From Ancylobacter sp. TS-1 (GTDB lineage Bacteria > Pseudomonadota > Alphaproteobacteria > Rhizobiales > Xanthobacteraceae), in contig NZ_CP045144.1 in the NCBI RefSeq assembly GCF_009223885.1, positions 3,212,001 to 3,276,000 on the forward strand: DNA of 64,000 nt, in the 5' to 3' direction. Below are positions 26,837-34,877 of the stretch, one piece after another (position 1 is the stretch's first letter; each line of letters begins with the position of its first letter). The position numbers and the translations under genes were made by a program. Below the pieces are notes generated by a model that saw only the letters and a program-made list of their open reading frames with translations, searched no databases and was not told where the DNA came from.

Positions 26837-29629
26837 CTATGCCGCGTTGGCCTCGTCGTCGGCGTCGAGGACCTGCAGCAGCGCCCGGCGGATGGCCGAA
26901 TGGCGCGCCGCGCCCATGATCTTCGCGCCCATTAGATCGGTGACGTAGAACACGTCCACCGCCCGCTCTCCGAAGGTGGCGATATGCGCCGAGGCGATGT
27001 TGAGGTTGAGGCGCGAGAGCGTCTGCGTCAGCCCGTAGAGCAGGCCCGGCCGGTCGAGGCCGGAGACCTCCACCACGGTATGGCGGTTGGACCAGGAATT
27101 GTTGAGCGTGACCTCGGGTTCCACCGTGAAGGCGCGCGGCCGCTTGGGGATCTTCTTCGCCACCACTTCGGGCAGCCGGATCTCGCCGGAAAGCGACTTC
27201 TGGATCGCCCCGGCGATGCGCTCGGCGCGGCGCAGTTCGTCGTCGTCCTGGTCGAAGGCGCGGGTGAGCGAGATGGTGTCGAGCGCGCGCCCGTCCGTCG
27301 TCGTGCTGATCTGGGCGTCGACGATGTGCGCCCCCGCGCTGGCGCAGGCGCCGGCGATGACGGCGAGCAGCTTGGGATGGTCGGGCGCGAAGACGGTGAG
27401 TTCGGTGATGCCGCGCTTCGGGTCGGTGCGCGAGGTGGTCGCCAGCGCGCGCCCCTGCGCCTCCGCATCGGAGATGAAGCGGGCATGGGCGACCTGATGG
27501 GCAAGGTCGGTCTGCAGCCAGTAGGTCGGGTAATGGCGCCCGAGATAGGCGTCGATCGCGGCGCTGTCCCATTCCGGCAGTTCGGCGCGGAAGGCGGCCT
27601 GCGCGCGGGCGACGCGCAGGTTGCGGTTGCTCTCCGAGAAGCCGCCGGTGATGACCGGCTCGGTCTCGTAATAAAGCGTGCGCAGAAGCTGGCTCTTCCA
27701 GTTGTTCCACACGCCCGGCCCGACGGCGCGGATATCCGCCGTGGTGAGGATGAGCAGCAGCTTCATCCGCTCGAGATTCTGCACCACGCTGGCGAAGTTC
27801 TCGATGGTCTTGCGGTCGGAGAGGTCGCGCGACTGGGCGATGGTGGACATGGTGAGGTGCTGCTCGATCAGCCACGCCACCGTGTCGGTGTCCACCGCCG
27901 AGAGGCCGAAGCGCGGGCACAGCTTGCGGGCGACGCGGGCGCCGGCAATGGAATGGTCTTCCGGCCGGCCCTTGGCGATGTCGTGCAGGAACACCGCCAC
28001 GTAGAGAAGCTGCCGGTTCTTGATCTGCTGCACCACCTCGTTGGCGATGCCGTATTCCGGCCGGTCGCCGCGCTCGATCCGCGACAGCACGCCGATGGAG
28101 CGGATGAGGTGCTCGTCCACCGTGTACGAATGGTACATGTTGAACTGCATCATCGCGACGATGCGGCCGAATTCGGGGATGAAGCGGCCGAGCACGCCGG
28201 TCTCGTTCATCCGCCGCAGCACGATCTCCGGGCTTTCCTTCGAGCACAGAAGCTCCAGGAACAGCCGGTTCGCCTCCGCATTCTCGCGCACCTTGGTGTC
28301 GATCAGCTTGAGCGAGCGGGTGGCCAGGCGCATCGCGTCCGGGTGGAAGGCCAGGCCGTGCTTGCCGGCGAGCTGGAAGATGCGGATGAGGTTGACCGGA
28401 TCGCGCCGGAAGGCGTCGGCGTCGGCGACGTTGATGCGGTCATTGTCGACGATGAAGTCGGCGCTTTCCTTGAGCGTGCGCCGGCCCGAGCGGCGCAGCC
28501 GGGCGATCATGCGGTCGAGCCGGGGCACCGGCTTGTCGTGGCGCTCCTCCAGCGCGGCCGAGACGATGGCGGTGAGGTCGCCGACATCCTTGGCCACGAG
28601 GAAATAGTGCTTCATGAAGCGCTCGACATCCTTCAGGCCGGGATGCGCGACATAGCCGAGCCGCTCGGCCATCTCGCGCTGGAGGTCGAAGGAGAGGCGC
28701 TCCTCGGCCTTGCCGGTGAGGAAGTGCAGGTGGCAGCGCACCGACCAGAGGAAATCCTCGCAGCGGCGGAAGATCTTGGCTTCCTCGGCGGTGAAAACGC
28801 CCTTGGCGACGAGATCGCGCGTCTCGTGGACGCGGTAGACATATTTGGCGATCCAGAACAGCGTGTGCAGGTCGCGCAGGCCGCCCTTGCCGTCCTTCAC
28901 GTTCGGCTCGACCACATAGCGCGACTGGCCGGCACGCTTGAGCCGCTCCTCGCGCTCGGCGAGCTTGGCGGCGACGAACTCGGCGGCGGTCCCCTGCACC
29001 ACCTCGGCGTCGAAGCGCCGGGTCAGCTCGTCGAACAGGGTCTTCTCGCCGAGCAGCAGCCGGGCTTCCAGCAGCGAGGTGCGGATGGTCATGTCGCCGC
29101 GCGCCTGGCGGATGCATTCGTCGACCGAGCGCGTGGCGTGGCCGACCTTCAGCCCCATGTCCCACAGGACGTAGAGGATGGCCTCGGCGACGCTCTCGCC
29201 CCAGGCGGTCTGCTTGTAGGGCAGCAGGAACAGGATGTCGGTGTCCGAGCCCGGCGCCATCAGGCCGCGCCCGTAGCCGCCGACCGCGACGATCGCCATC
29301 CGCTCGGAGGTGGAGGGGTTGTCGGAGCGGTAGAGGAACTTGACCGCCAGTTCGTGGACCAGGCCGATGATCTCGTCCTGCAGGCGGGAGAGCCGCTCGG
29401 CGCAGCGCCGGCCGGAGCCTTCCTCCATCAGCCAGCGCTCGGCGGTCTTGTGGCCGTGCTGGTAGGCCGCCTTCAGCCTTTTGGCGAGCTGGCTGCGCAG
29501 TTCGATCTCGCGCCCGGCCTTGCCGTCGTCGAGCACCTGCCGCGCCAGAGCGGACAGCTCCTCGCGCTGGGCGTCGACGTCGAAGAGTTCCTTGAAGGGA
29601 TGGTCGGTGCGGCGGCGGGGTTCGGTCAT
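26837..29629 (-). CDS. glnD: [Protein-PII] uridylyltransferase / uridylyl-removing enzyme
   Basis: This 930-aa protein senses glutamine and adds or removes UMP on PII proteins, controlling nitrogen assimilation. The nucleotidyltransferase site is GGYGRGLMAPGSDTDILFL, the HD hydrolase site is FLHDIAKGRPEDHSIAGARV, and two ACT domains end the protein (ELTVFAPDHPKLL and VEVSGLDRPGLLYGLT). ATG is at 29629. Length and domain order match the family fully. Confidence 0.97.
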   Translation of the reverse strand: MTEPRRRTDHPFKELFDVDAQREELSALARQVLDDGKAGREIELRSQLAKRLKAAYQHGHKTAERWLMEEGSGRRCAERLSRLQDEIIGLVHELAVKFLYRSDNPSTSERMAIVAVGGYGRGLMAPGSDTDILFLLPYKQTAWGESVAEAILYVLWDMGLKVGHATRSVDECIRQARGDMTIRTSLLEARLLLGEKTLFDELTRRFDAEVVQGTAAEFVAAKLAEREERLKRAGQSRYVVEPNVKDGKGGLRDLHTLFWIAKYVYRVHETRDLVAKGVFTAEEAKIFRRCEDFLWSVRCHLHFLTGKAEERLSFDLQREMAERLGYVAHPGLKDVERFMKHYFLVAKDVGDLTAIVSAALEERHDKPVPRLDRMIARLRRSGRRTLKESADFIVDNDRINVADADAFRRDPVNLIRIFQLAGKHGLAFHPDAMRLATRSLKLIDTKVRENAEANRLFLELLCSKESPEIVLRRMNETGVLGRFIPEFGRIVAMMQFNMYHSYTVDEHLIRSIGVLSRIERGDRPEYGIANEVVQQIKNRQLLYVAVFLHDIAKGRPEDHSIAGARVARKLCPRFGLSAVDTDTVAWLIEQHLTMSTIAQSRDLSDRKTIENFASVVQNLERMKLLLILTTADIRAVGPGVWNNWKSQLLRTLYYETEPVITGGFSESNRNLRVARAQAAFRAELPEWDSAAIDAYLGRHYPTYWLQTDLAHQVAHARFISDAEAQGRALATTSRTDPKRGITELTVFAPDHPKLLAVIAGACASAGAHIVDAQISTTTDGRALDTISLTRAFDQDDDELRRAERIAGAIQKSLSGEIRLPEVVAKKIPKRPRAFTVEPEVTLNNSWSNRHTVVEVSGLDRPGLLYGLTQTLSRLNLNIASAHIATFGERAVDVFYVTDLMGAKIMGAARHSAIRRALLQVLDADDEANAA

Positions 29630-29748
29630 GTCTGCGTCCGGCTGGTCGGATATCCGCTTTAGCCGATCCCGCCCGCGCCGTCATCGTGCGGCGCGGCGCC
29701 AAGGTGCCGGGAGAGGCCAAACGTCCACCATTCCGGCTTCCGGAACGT

Positions 29749-29778
29749 GACATGCCCGGCGCGAGGGCCGGGCATGTC
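29749..29778. terminator. Strong hairpin between the PRC-barrel gene and glnD
   Basis: GACATGCCCGGC and GCCGGGCATGTC pair perfectly over 12 bp with a 6-base loop, about 50 bases past the PRC-barrel gene stop. No T-tract follows on the minus strand. It would separate the PRC-barrel transcript from glnD, or slow polymerase. Confidence 0.55.
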
Positions 29779-29826
29779 CATCCTGACGGCGGCGCTGGCC
29801 GGCCGTCGCTACGCGTGCGGCCGAGG

Positions 29827-30399
29827 TCAGTTCGTCTTGGCCGCGGAGCTTTCGGTGCGAAGCTGCTCCAGCGTCTTGAACTCCGGCGCGCTGTTCAGCT
29901 CCTCCTTGGTGAGGGCGACAACGATCTTCTGGCCGTCGCCGGTCGGCGTCGGGGTCAGCGAGTCGAAGGATACCGCGACCGGCTTGGCGCCGATGCCGAG
30001 GAAGCCGCCGACATCGATCACGGCGGCGATGATGCTGCCGTCGCGCTCGACCACGACGTCGCTGATCGCGCCGAGCGTCTCGTCGGTAGAGGTCACGACA
30101 TCGGTGCCGATCAGGTCGGAGCCGAGCCACTGGCCGGACGCCTGGGCGTTCACGAATTTGGGCGTTGCGGGCACGGTGGTGGTGGCCGCGTTGGCGTTGT
30201 CACCCGGCATCGGGTTGGGGGTGGCCGCCGGGCTGTTCGGCATCTCGGCGGCGGGGGCCTGCGGCGAGCCGGCATCCGGCTGGACCGGGCTGGCGGCCGG
30301 CGGGGTGGTGGTCTGCGGCGTGGGGCTCTGCCCGAAGGCGACGGCCGGCGCGAGCGCAAGGGCGGCGGCGGCGGTCAGGGTCGCGAGCTTGCTGGTCAT
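29827..30399 (-). CDS. Secreted PRC-barrel domain protein, putative EcfG target
   Basis: This 190-aa protein has a signal peptide ending near AVAFG (residue 22-23), a long Pro/Thr/Ala/Asn-rich linker to about residue 88, and a C-terminal PRC-barrel (SDLIGTDVVTSTDETLGAISDVVVERD, then VIDVGGFLGIGAKPVAVSFDSL). Such proteins are common, poorly defined periplasmic stress proteins of Rhizobiales. Two ATGs are close together: the GGGAG box abuts the one at 30405 and sits 6 bases before the one at 30399, so 30399 is chosen. An exact EcfG promoter lies 72 bases upstream. Confidence 0.85.
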   Translation of the reverse strand: MTSKLATLTAAAALALAPAVAFGQSPTPQTTTPPAASPVQPDAGSPQAPAAEMPNSPAATPNPMPGDNANAATTTVPATPKFVNAQASGQWLGSDLIGTDVVTSTDETLGAISDVVVERDGSIIAAVIDVGGFLGIGAKPVAVSFDSLTPTPTGDGQKIVVALTKEELNSAPEFKTLEQLRTESSAAKTN

Positions 30400-30470
30400 C
30401 GTCATCTCCCGTAACGTGTTTCGTTCATGTGATGTGATGAAGAAGCGATCAGGCGATCGTCTGAACAAGT

Positions 30471-30496
30471 AACGCCTCTGTATTGCCCTCGGTTCC
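30471..30496 (-). promoter_or_regulatory. EcfG-type promoter upstream of the PRC-barrel gene
   Basis: On the minus strand GGAAC, 17 bases, CGTT is an exact consensus match, 72 bases before the chosen start. Just upstream of its -35 element lies the 13-bp palindrome GAACAAATTGTTC (30504-30516), which could bind a further regulator. Confidence 0.8.
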
Positions 30497-30503
30497 CTGT
30501 GCC

Positions 30504-30516
30504 GAACAAATTGTTC
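30504..30516. promoter_or_regulatory. 13-bp palindrome next to the PRC-barrel promoter
   Basis: GAACAA, one A, TTGTTC is a perfect inverted repeat 8 bases beyond the -35 box of the EcfG-type promoter. The flanks are AT-rich for this genome. No regulator can be named. Confidence 0.4.
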
Positions 30517-30542
30517 AGTTATGGTAATAAGATAGCTTGTCG

Positions 30543-31046
30543 TCAGTAGATGCGTTCGATCATCGAGGCGTCTGCGACGCAGACCGTCAGCTCTTCGGTC
30601 GCGAGATTGGATTTCGTCACGCCGATAGAGGAAAGGCAGCCCTTCGGCGTGCGCATCACGCGCGGCGGCACGGCCGTGCCGCTTCCCGCCCGAGCGGTGT
30701 TGTCCACCACCGGGTCGGTGGCTTCCGCCGGCGTGGCCGGGCCGGATGTGGCAGCGGGTGCGATGTCGAGGCGCGGGCCCTTGGCGGCGCGGTTGACCAC
30801 CGGCGCCGGCACGGACCGGGCGGGGCCGATGGCCTCGATCGCCAGCGGCTGCGGGGCCAGCCGGGCGAAGGTGCCGTTGCTGAGCGCGGCGGCGGCGATG
30901 GGCACCATCAGCACGGCGCCGGTGGCGGCACCGAGAAGATAGGCGACCCCTCGCGAGGCGATGGCGGGTGCGGCCGGCCGCAGGGCCGGCGTCGCCCTGC
31001 GGCGAATGGTGATCCTTGCTGCAAGCCTGCCGGCGATCCTGTCCAT
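30543..31046 (-). CDS. Single-pass membrane protein of unknown function, putative EcfG target
   Basis: I do not recognise this 167-aa protein. An Arg-rich N-terminus (about 20 residues) is followed by one hydrophobic helix at about residues 34-56 (VAYLLGAATGAVLMVPIAAA), then a Pro/Ala-rich linker. The compact C-terminus GCLSSIGVTKSNLATEELTVCVADASMIERIY has two Cys that could pair. The topology suggests a periplasmic C-terminal domain. An exact EcfG box lies at 31204, about 160 bases upstream of ATG 31046, leaving a long leader in which I see no gene. Confidence 0.72.
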   Translation of the reverse strand: MDRIAGRLAARITIRRRATPALRPAAPAIASRGVAYLLGAATGAVLMVPIAAAALSNGTFARLAPQPLAIEAIGPARSVPAPVVNRAAKGPRLDIAPAATSGPATPAEATDPVVDNTARAGSGTAVPPRVMRTPKGCLSSIGVTKSNLATEELTVCVADASMIERIY

Positions 31047-31203
31047 GGCTCGTCCCCTTCGTGTTGTCCTTCACGGCCGACGCGGGTCGAAGGGCACAGA
31101 AAGGCCCATGCGGCAGGGATAATCCTCCCCGCCGCGCAAATCGTCCGCGCGCGCATGCTGATTCTGAAAAGCAACGGTGCGGCAAAGCCGCCGTCACAGG
31201 GTT

Positions 31204-31228
31204 AACGCACCGAAAGGAATCCGGTTCC
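31204..31228 (-). promoter_or_regulatory. EcfG-type promoter upstream of the 167-aa membrane protein
   Basis: On the minus strand GGAAC, 16 bases, CGTT is an exact match. The nearest downstream gene starts at 31046, so the leader would be about 150 nt. The box lies in the gap between phyK and that gene and points away from phyK. Confidence 0.68.
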
Positions 31229-31292
31229 CGCCGGGGAAACGTTAGGTTTCCGCGTTCGGCGGGGCGCGCCGGCGGGCGGTTCGGCCGGCGCG

Positions 31293-32618
31293 CTAGCGTT
31301 CGCTGGTGAGGTGGTGCTCGGGCACCGAGACGTTGCAGACGACGCCGGTGGCGGCGAAGCTGAGTTCCACCGTGCCGTCGAGGCCACGGGCGAGATTGCG
31401 CTCGATCACCAGCGAGCCGAAGCCGCGCGCCTTGGGTTCCTTCACCGGCGGTCCGCCGCTCTCGCGCCAGGACAACTCGAAGCCGCCGCCGGCCTCCGCC
31501 ATCCGTCGCGCCCAGCTGATCTCGACCCGCCCGCCGGGGACGGACAGCGCGCCATATTTCGCGGCGTTGGTGGAGAGTTCATGCAGGGCGAGGCCGATAT
31601 TCTGCGCCGCCTCGGGCTTCAGGAAGATGTTCGGTCCACGGATCGAGACCTGGGCGCTCTCGCTGTCGAGGTGATGGCCGAGCTGCGAGCGCACCATGTC
31701 GGTCAGCGAGGCGCCGTGCCAGCTTTCCTGCACCAGCAGATCGTGCGAGCGCGACAGGGCCTGCAGGCGGGCGCTGAAGAACTCTACGAAGTCGTCGATG
31801 GAGCCGGCATGGCGGGCCGTCTGCCGCGCCATCGCCTGGATCACCGCCAGCAGGTTCTTGGAGCGGTGGGTGAGCTCGCGCATCAGCAGGCGCAGATGCT
31901 GCTCGTTCTCCTTGCGCTCGGTGACGTCGACGACGGCGCCGGTCAGGCCCACGGTCGTGCCCGAGAGGTCGCGCAGCGGCTCGATATGGATGTCGTACCA
32001 GCGCTTGATGCCGTTCTCCTCCACCTCGGTCTCGCCCTTGCGGGCGGCGGAGGCGGTGAAGGACTCACGCTTGATGAGGTTGAGCGGCTGCGCGCGCGCC
32101 TCGCCCAGAAGGTCGGTGTCGGTGACGCCGAGCACCTGCTCGACCGGATAGCCGAACAGCGGCTTGCTGACCGAAGTGTAACGCAGGCAGCCATCCTGGG
32201 TGAAGATCGCCACGTTGGAGCCGCGCAACGCCATCTCGTAGCGTTGCAGCGCGGTGGCGAGCTCGAGTGTCAGCCGGCGCTGCTCATTGGCGACATGGCC
32301 GGGCGTGGGCAGGTTGATCAGCGCCCGGAAATTCGACAGCAGGGCGACCGCGCCGACGGCGTTGAGCGCGGCGATGCCGATCCGTACCGCCGACTGGAGC
32401 CAGGGCAGGCTGCGGGAATCGTCGAGGACGACGAGCAGCGACAGCAGCGCGAACATCGAGACCAGCGCGACGAGCAGCCAGCCGAGAAGCCGGGCGCGCC
32501 CGCCCAGATCGCGGCGCAGCCTGAGAAGGCGCGCGAGGCCGATGGCGATGGCCAGAGACGCGACGATCGTCACCCACCGAGCGGCATCGTCGATGAGGTC
32601 GATGGGAAGAGACGGCAT
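31293..32618 (-). CDS. HWE-family sensor histidine kinase, PhyK-like
   Basis: This 441-aa membrane kinase has three N-terminal hydrophobic segments (about 15-33, 44-65, 77-95), a PAS domain (about 122-235) and a C-terminal HWE/HisKA_2 kinase. The phospho-acceptor is His251 in ELTHRSKNLL; the N box is HELSTNAAKYGALS, and the WRE of LSWRESGG marks the HWE type. It starts 9 bases after phyR, so both are likely co-transcribed. Kinases of this type phosphorylate PhyR to start the general stress response. The signal sensed is unknown. Confidence 0.9.
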   Translation of the reverse strand: MPSLPIDLIDDAARWVTIVASLAIAIGLARLLRLRRDLGGRARLLGWLLVALVSMFALLSLLVVLDDSRSLPWLQSAVRIGIAALNAVGAVALLSNFRALINLPTPGHVANEQRRLTLELATALQRYEMALRGSNVAIFTQDGCLRYTSVSKPLFGYPVEQVLGVTDTDLLGEARAQPLNLIKRESFTASAARKGETEVEENGIKRWYDIHIEPLRDLSGTTVGLTGAVVDVTERKENEQHLRLLMRELTHRSKNLLAVIQAMARQTARHAGSIDDFVEFFSARLQALSRSHDLLVQESWHGASLTDMVRSQLGHHLDSESAQVSIRGPNIFLKPEAAQNIGLALHELSTNAAKYGALSVPGGRVEISWARRMAEAGGGFELSWRESGGPPVKEPKARGFGSLVIERNLARGLDGTVELSFAATGVVCNVSVPEHHLTSER

Positions 32619-32627
32619 ATGTCACGC

Positions 32628-33431
32628 TCAGGCGGTGGCGCGCTGCTCCCGGGGACGGGCCCGGCGCTCGAAGAACAGCGCCTGGCTGATCACGGCGGCG
32701 ACCGTCGACGGCTGGAACGGCTTGGCGATGAGGAAGGCCGGCTCCGGCCGCACGCCGGTGAGGAATCGCTCGGGATAGGCGGTGATGAAGATCACCGGTA
32801 CCTCGACCTTTTCGATCAGCTCGTTCACCGCATCGAGCCCCGAGGAGCCGTCGGCGAGCTGGATGTCGGCGAGGATGAGGCCGGGTGCCTTGCGCCGGGC
32901 CAGTTCCACCGCTTCGGTGTGGGTGCGGGCGATGCCGGTCACGCGGTGGCCGAGGCTCTCCACCAGACCCTCGAGGTCCAGCGCGATGAACGGCTCGTCC
33001 TCGATGATGAGCACATCGGTGGCGATCTCGGCGGCAAGCTCGCGCCCGGCATCCTCGACGAGATGGCGCAGCGTCGGCACGTCGACTTCGAGGATGGTCG
33101 CCGCCTCTTCCTCGCTGAAACCCTCCAGCGAGACGAGAAGGAAGGCCTGTCGGACGACGGGGGTAATGTGGCCGAGCCGCCTCTCGCCCAGCACCTGGGC
33201 CGCCGCCGGATCGGCCTGCGCGTTGAGCGTCACCGAATCCCACAGGCGCGTGAGCAGGCGAAAGAGCGCCACGCGGGGATCCATCCCGCGGTCGAGCGTG
33301 CCGGGATCGGCAATGAGGGTTTCGAGCAGGGCGGTGACATAGGCGTCGCCCGCCGTCTGGCTGCCGCTCAGCGCGCGCGCATAACGGCGCAGGAACGGCA
33401 GATGCTGCGCGACAAGTTGCGAAGTGCTCAC
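32628..33431 (-). CDS. phyR: PhyR response regulator (sigma-like domain plus receiver)
   Basis: This 267-aa protein is the anti-anti-sigma factor of the alphaproteobacterial general stress response. Residues 1-125 mimic an ECF sigma factor (LPFLRRYARALSGSQTAGDA and FSEEEAATILEV). Residues about 138-255 are a receiver domain with acidic E144/D145, phospho-acceptor Asp189 in LADIQLADGSSG, and Lys in IAKPF. When phosphorylated it binds NepR and frees EcfG. It is divergent from nepR-ecfG with its own EcfG-type promoter. Confidence 0.97.
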   Translation of the reverse strand: MSTSQLVAQHLPFLRRYARALSGSQTAGDAYVTALLETLIADPGTLDRGMDPRVALFRLLTRLWDSVTLNAQADPAAAQVLGERRLGHITPVVRQAFLLVSLEGFSEEEAATILEVDVPTLRHLVEDAGRELAAEIATDVLIIEDEPFIALDLEGLVESLGHRVTGIARTHTEAVELARRKAPGLILADIQLADGSSGLDAVNELIEKVEVPVIFITAYPERFLTGVRPEPAFLIAKPFQPSTVAAVISQALFFERRARPREQRATA

Positions 33432-33469
33432 TCGCGTCTCCCCAATGCTGCAAGACTGAAGCGGTCGTT

Positions 33470-33494
33470 AACGTGTGATTCCGGACCGGGTTCC
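33470..33494 (-). promoter_or_regulatory. EcfG-type promoter of phyR-phyK
   Basis: On the minus strand GGAAC, 16 bases, CGTT is an exact match, 39 bases before the phyR start. It implies positive feedback of the stress sigma factor on its own activator. Confidence 0.88.
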
Positions 33495-33533
33495 GGATGT
33501 TTCGAAAAAAACGTCAAAATCTGCATTCGTTTC

Positions 33534-33558
33534 GGAACCGCCGTGCCGCTTGGTCGTT
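33534..33558 (+). promoter_or_regulatory. EcfG-type promoter of nepR-ecfG
   Basis: GGAAC, 16 bases, CGTTAT on the plus strand is an exact match, 58 bases before the nepR start. Its -35 lies 40 bases from the -35 of the divergent phyR promoter. Confidence 0.9.
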
Positions 33559-33615
33559 ATCGGCCTGCATGGAGCGACGGAGCCGTCATCGCACTCTGGC
33601 ACCCTTGGGGGCTCA

Positions 33616-33882
33616 ATGTCGGGAAAAAAAACTATGAATGACGATCAGTCCGAGGGCCAGTCGGCAACGGCCGACGCTCTCATCCACTCGCCCGGAGGCG
33701 GCGGGGGCACGGCGCTGGGAAGCGACATCCAGGCCAAGATCGGCCAGCACCTGCGGGCCATGTATGACGACGTGGTGCGCCAGGGCGTGCCCGACCGTTT
33801 CATGGACCTGCTGGCGCAGCTCGACAAGGCGGGCGGCAAGACCGGGACGCCCTCCGACGAGGATGGCGGAGGTCGTAAGTGA
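33616..33882 (+). CDS. nepR: NepR anti-sigma factor
   Basis: This small protein (88 aa from ATG 33616, or 82 aa from ATG 33634) has the NepR core IQAKIGQHLRAMYDDVVRQG followed by VPDRFMDLLAQL, flanked by disordered Gly- and Asp-rich ends. It holds EcfG inactive until phosphorylated PhyR binds it. GGGGG before 33616 favours the longer form slightly. The stop overlaps the ecfG GTG start by 4 bases, so anti-sigma and sigma factor are translationally coupled. Confidence 0.95.
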   Translation: MSGKKTMNDDQSEGQSATADALIHSPGGGGGTALGSDIQAKIGQHLRAMYDDVVRQGVPDRFMDLLAQLDKAGGKTGTPSDEDGGGRK

Positions 33883-34430
33883 GCACGGTCGATCCGTCGC
33901 TGCGCGACGACATCATCGCCGCGATTCCCAATCTGCGCGCCTTCGCGATCTCGCTGAGCGGCAGCGTCGACCGCGCCGACGACCTGGTGCAGGAGACGCT
34001 GCTGCGGGCCTTCGCCAATATTTCGAGCTTCCGGCCGGGCACCAACCTGCCGGCGTGGCTGTTCACCATCCTGCGCAACCTGTTCCGCTCGGAATACCGC
34101 AAGCGCCGCCGCGAGGTGCCCGATTCCGATGGCGCCTTCGCCGCCACGCTGACCACCAATCCCGACCAGACGACGCATCTGGACTTCGAGGATTTCCGGA
34201 TCGCGCTGGACAAGCTGCCATCGGACCAGCGCGAGGCGCTGGTGCTGGTGGGGGCCTCGGGCTTCTCCTATGAGGAGGCCGCCGAGATCTGCGAGTGCGC
34301 CGTCGGCACCATCAAGAGCCGGGTGAACCGCGCCCGCAAACGCCTCGGCGAGCTGCTCGCCATTGAGGGCGACGACGATTTCGGCCCGGACAAGACCACC
34401 CGCGCCGTGCAGGCAGCCGAACGCGCCTGA
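33879..34430 (+). CDS. ecfG: ECF sigma factor EcfG (general stress response)
   Basis: This 183-aa group ECF15 sigma factor has region 2 (LRAFAISLSGSVDRADDLVQ, then LPAWLFTILRNLFRSEYRKR) and region 4 (LPSDQREALVLVGASGFSYE followed by EAAEICECAVGTIKSRVNRA). It would direct transcription from GGAAC-N16/17-CGTT promoters, several of which lie in this window. The GTG start overlaps nepR. A strong terminator follows 68 bases after the stop. Confidence 0.97.
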   Translation: MSTVDPSLRDDIIAAIPNLRAFAISLSGSVDRADDLVQETLLRAFANISSFRPGTNLPAWLFTILRNLFRSEYRKRRREVPDSDGAFAATLTTNPDQTTHLDFEDFRIALDKLPSDQREALVLVGASGFSYEEAAEICECAVGTIKSRVNRARKRLGELLAIEGDDDFGPDKTTRAVQAAERA

Positions 34431-34497
34431 GGCGCGCCTCCTCTCCTTACCCGACACTCCGTTTGTGACCCTCGTTGCCGCTCGCCGCGCAGACGAG

Positions 34498-34528
34498 AAC
34501 GCCCCCGGCTTGGGCCGGGGGCGTTTCG
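34498..34528 (+). terminator. Factor-independent terminator after ecfG
   Basis: AACGCCCCCGGC and GCCGGGGGCGTT form a perfect 12-bp stem with a 4-base loop, followed by TCGT. The A-rich 5' end and T-rich 3' end suggest it could also work for the convergent DUF1328 gene. Confidence 0.85.
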
Positions 34529-34575
34529 TGCGTCGACGGTAGGGGTTGGCGAAGGGGCTATGTCAGGGCGTCTGG

Positions 34576-34755
34576 TCAGGGTGCCCGGCCGGGGCGCCCG
34601 CGCAGCAGGCCGACCACGGCCGAGACCAGGAACAGGATGATGGCCACGAAGAAAATGATCTTGGCGATCTCGATCGCCGTGCCGGCGATGCCGCCGAAAC
34701 CAAGCACCGCGGCGATCAGCGCGACGACGAGAAAGGTAAGCGCCCAGCTCAGCAT
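34576..34755 (-). CDS. Small DUF1328 (YtjA-like) membrane protein
   Basis: This 59-aa protein, [20 protein letters not shown] followed by [20 protein letters not shown] and [19 protein letters not shown], consists of two hydrophobic helices around a Gly-rich turn and ends in a basic tail. This is the pattern of DUF1328 proteins, small inner-membrane proteins of unknown function often linked to stress responses. ATG is at 34755. A one-mismatch EcfG box lies 58 bases upstream. It is convergent with ecfG. Confidence 0.88.
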   Translation of the reverse strand: MLSWALTFLVVALIAAVLGFGGIAGTAIEIAKIIFFVAIILFLVSAVVGLLRGRPGRAP

Positions 34756-34812
34756 GTCTGCCTCCGGTTGACGGTGCGGCGGCGCGGAAGGCGCCGGCCG
34801 CTTCGCCGGAAC

Positions 34813-34837
34813 AACCGCCGAGCCGGCTCAGGGTTCC
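34813..34837 (-). promoter_or_regulatory. Near-consensus EcfG-type promoter upstream of the DUF1328 gene
   Basis: On the minus strand GGAAC, 16 bases, GGTT: the -35 is exact and the -10 differs by one base from CGTT. Spacing and distance to the gene (58 bases) fit the exact copies nearby. Confidence 0.55.
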
Positions 34838-34877
34838 CTTTTGGCGCGCCGCCGGCGCGCGTGGCAGCGCCCGTGCC

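Noticed and set aside
26984..29662. An 892-residue open frame on the plus strand opposite glnD
   Set aside because: Antisense shadow of glnD; composition is His/Arg/Gly-rich with no family features.
34475..34771. A 98-residue plus-strand open frame
   Set aside because: It overlaps the ecfG terminator and lies opposite the DUF1328 gene, whose hydrophobic pattern is clearly real.
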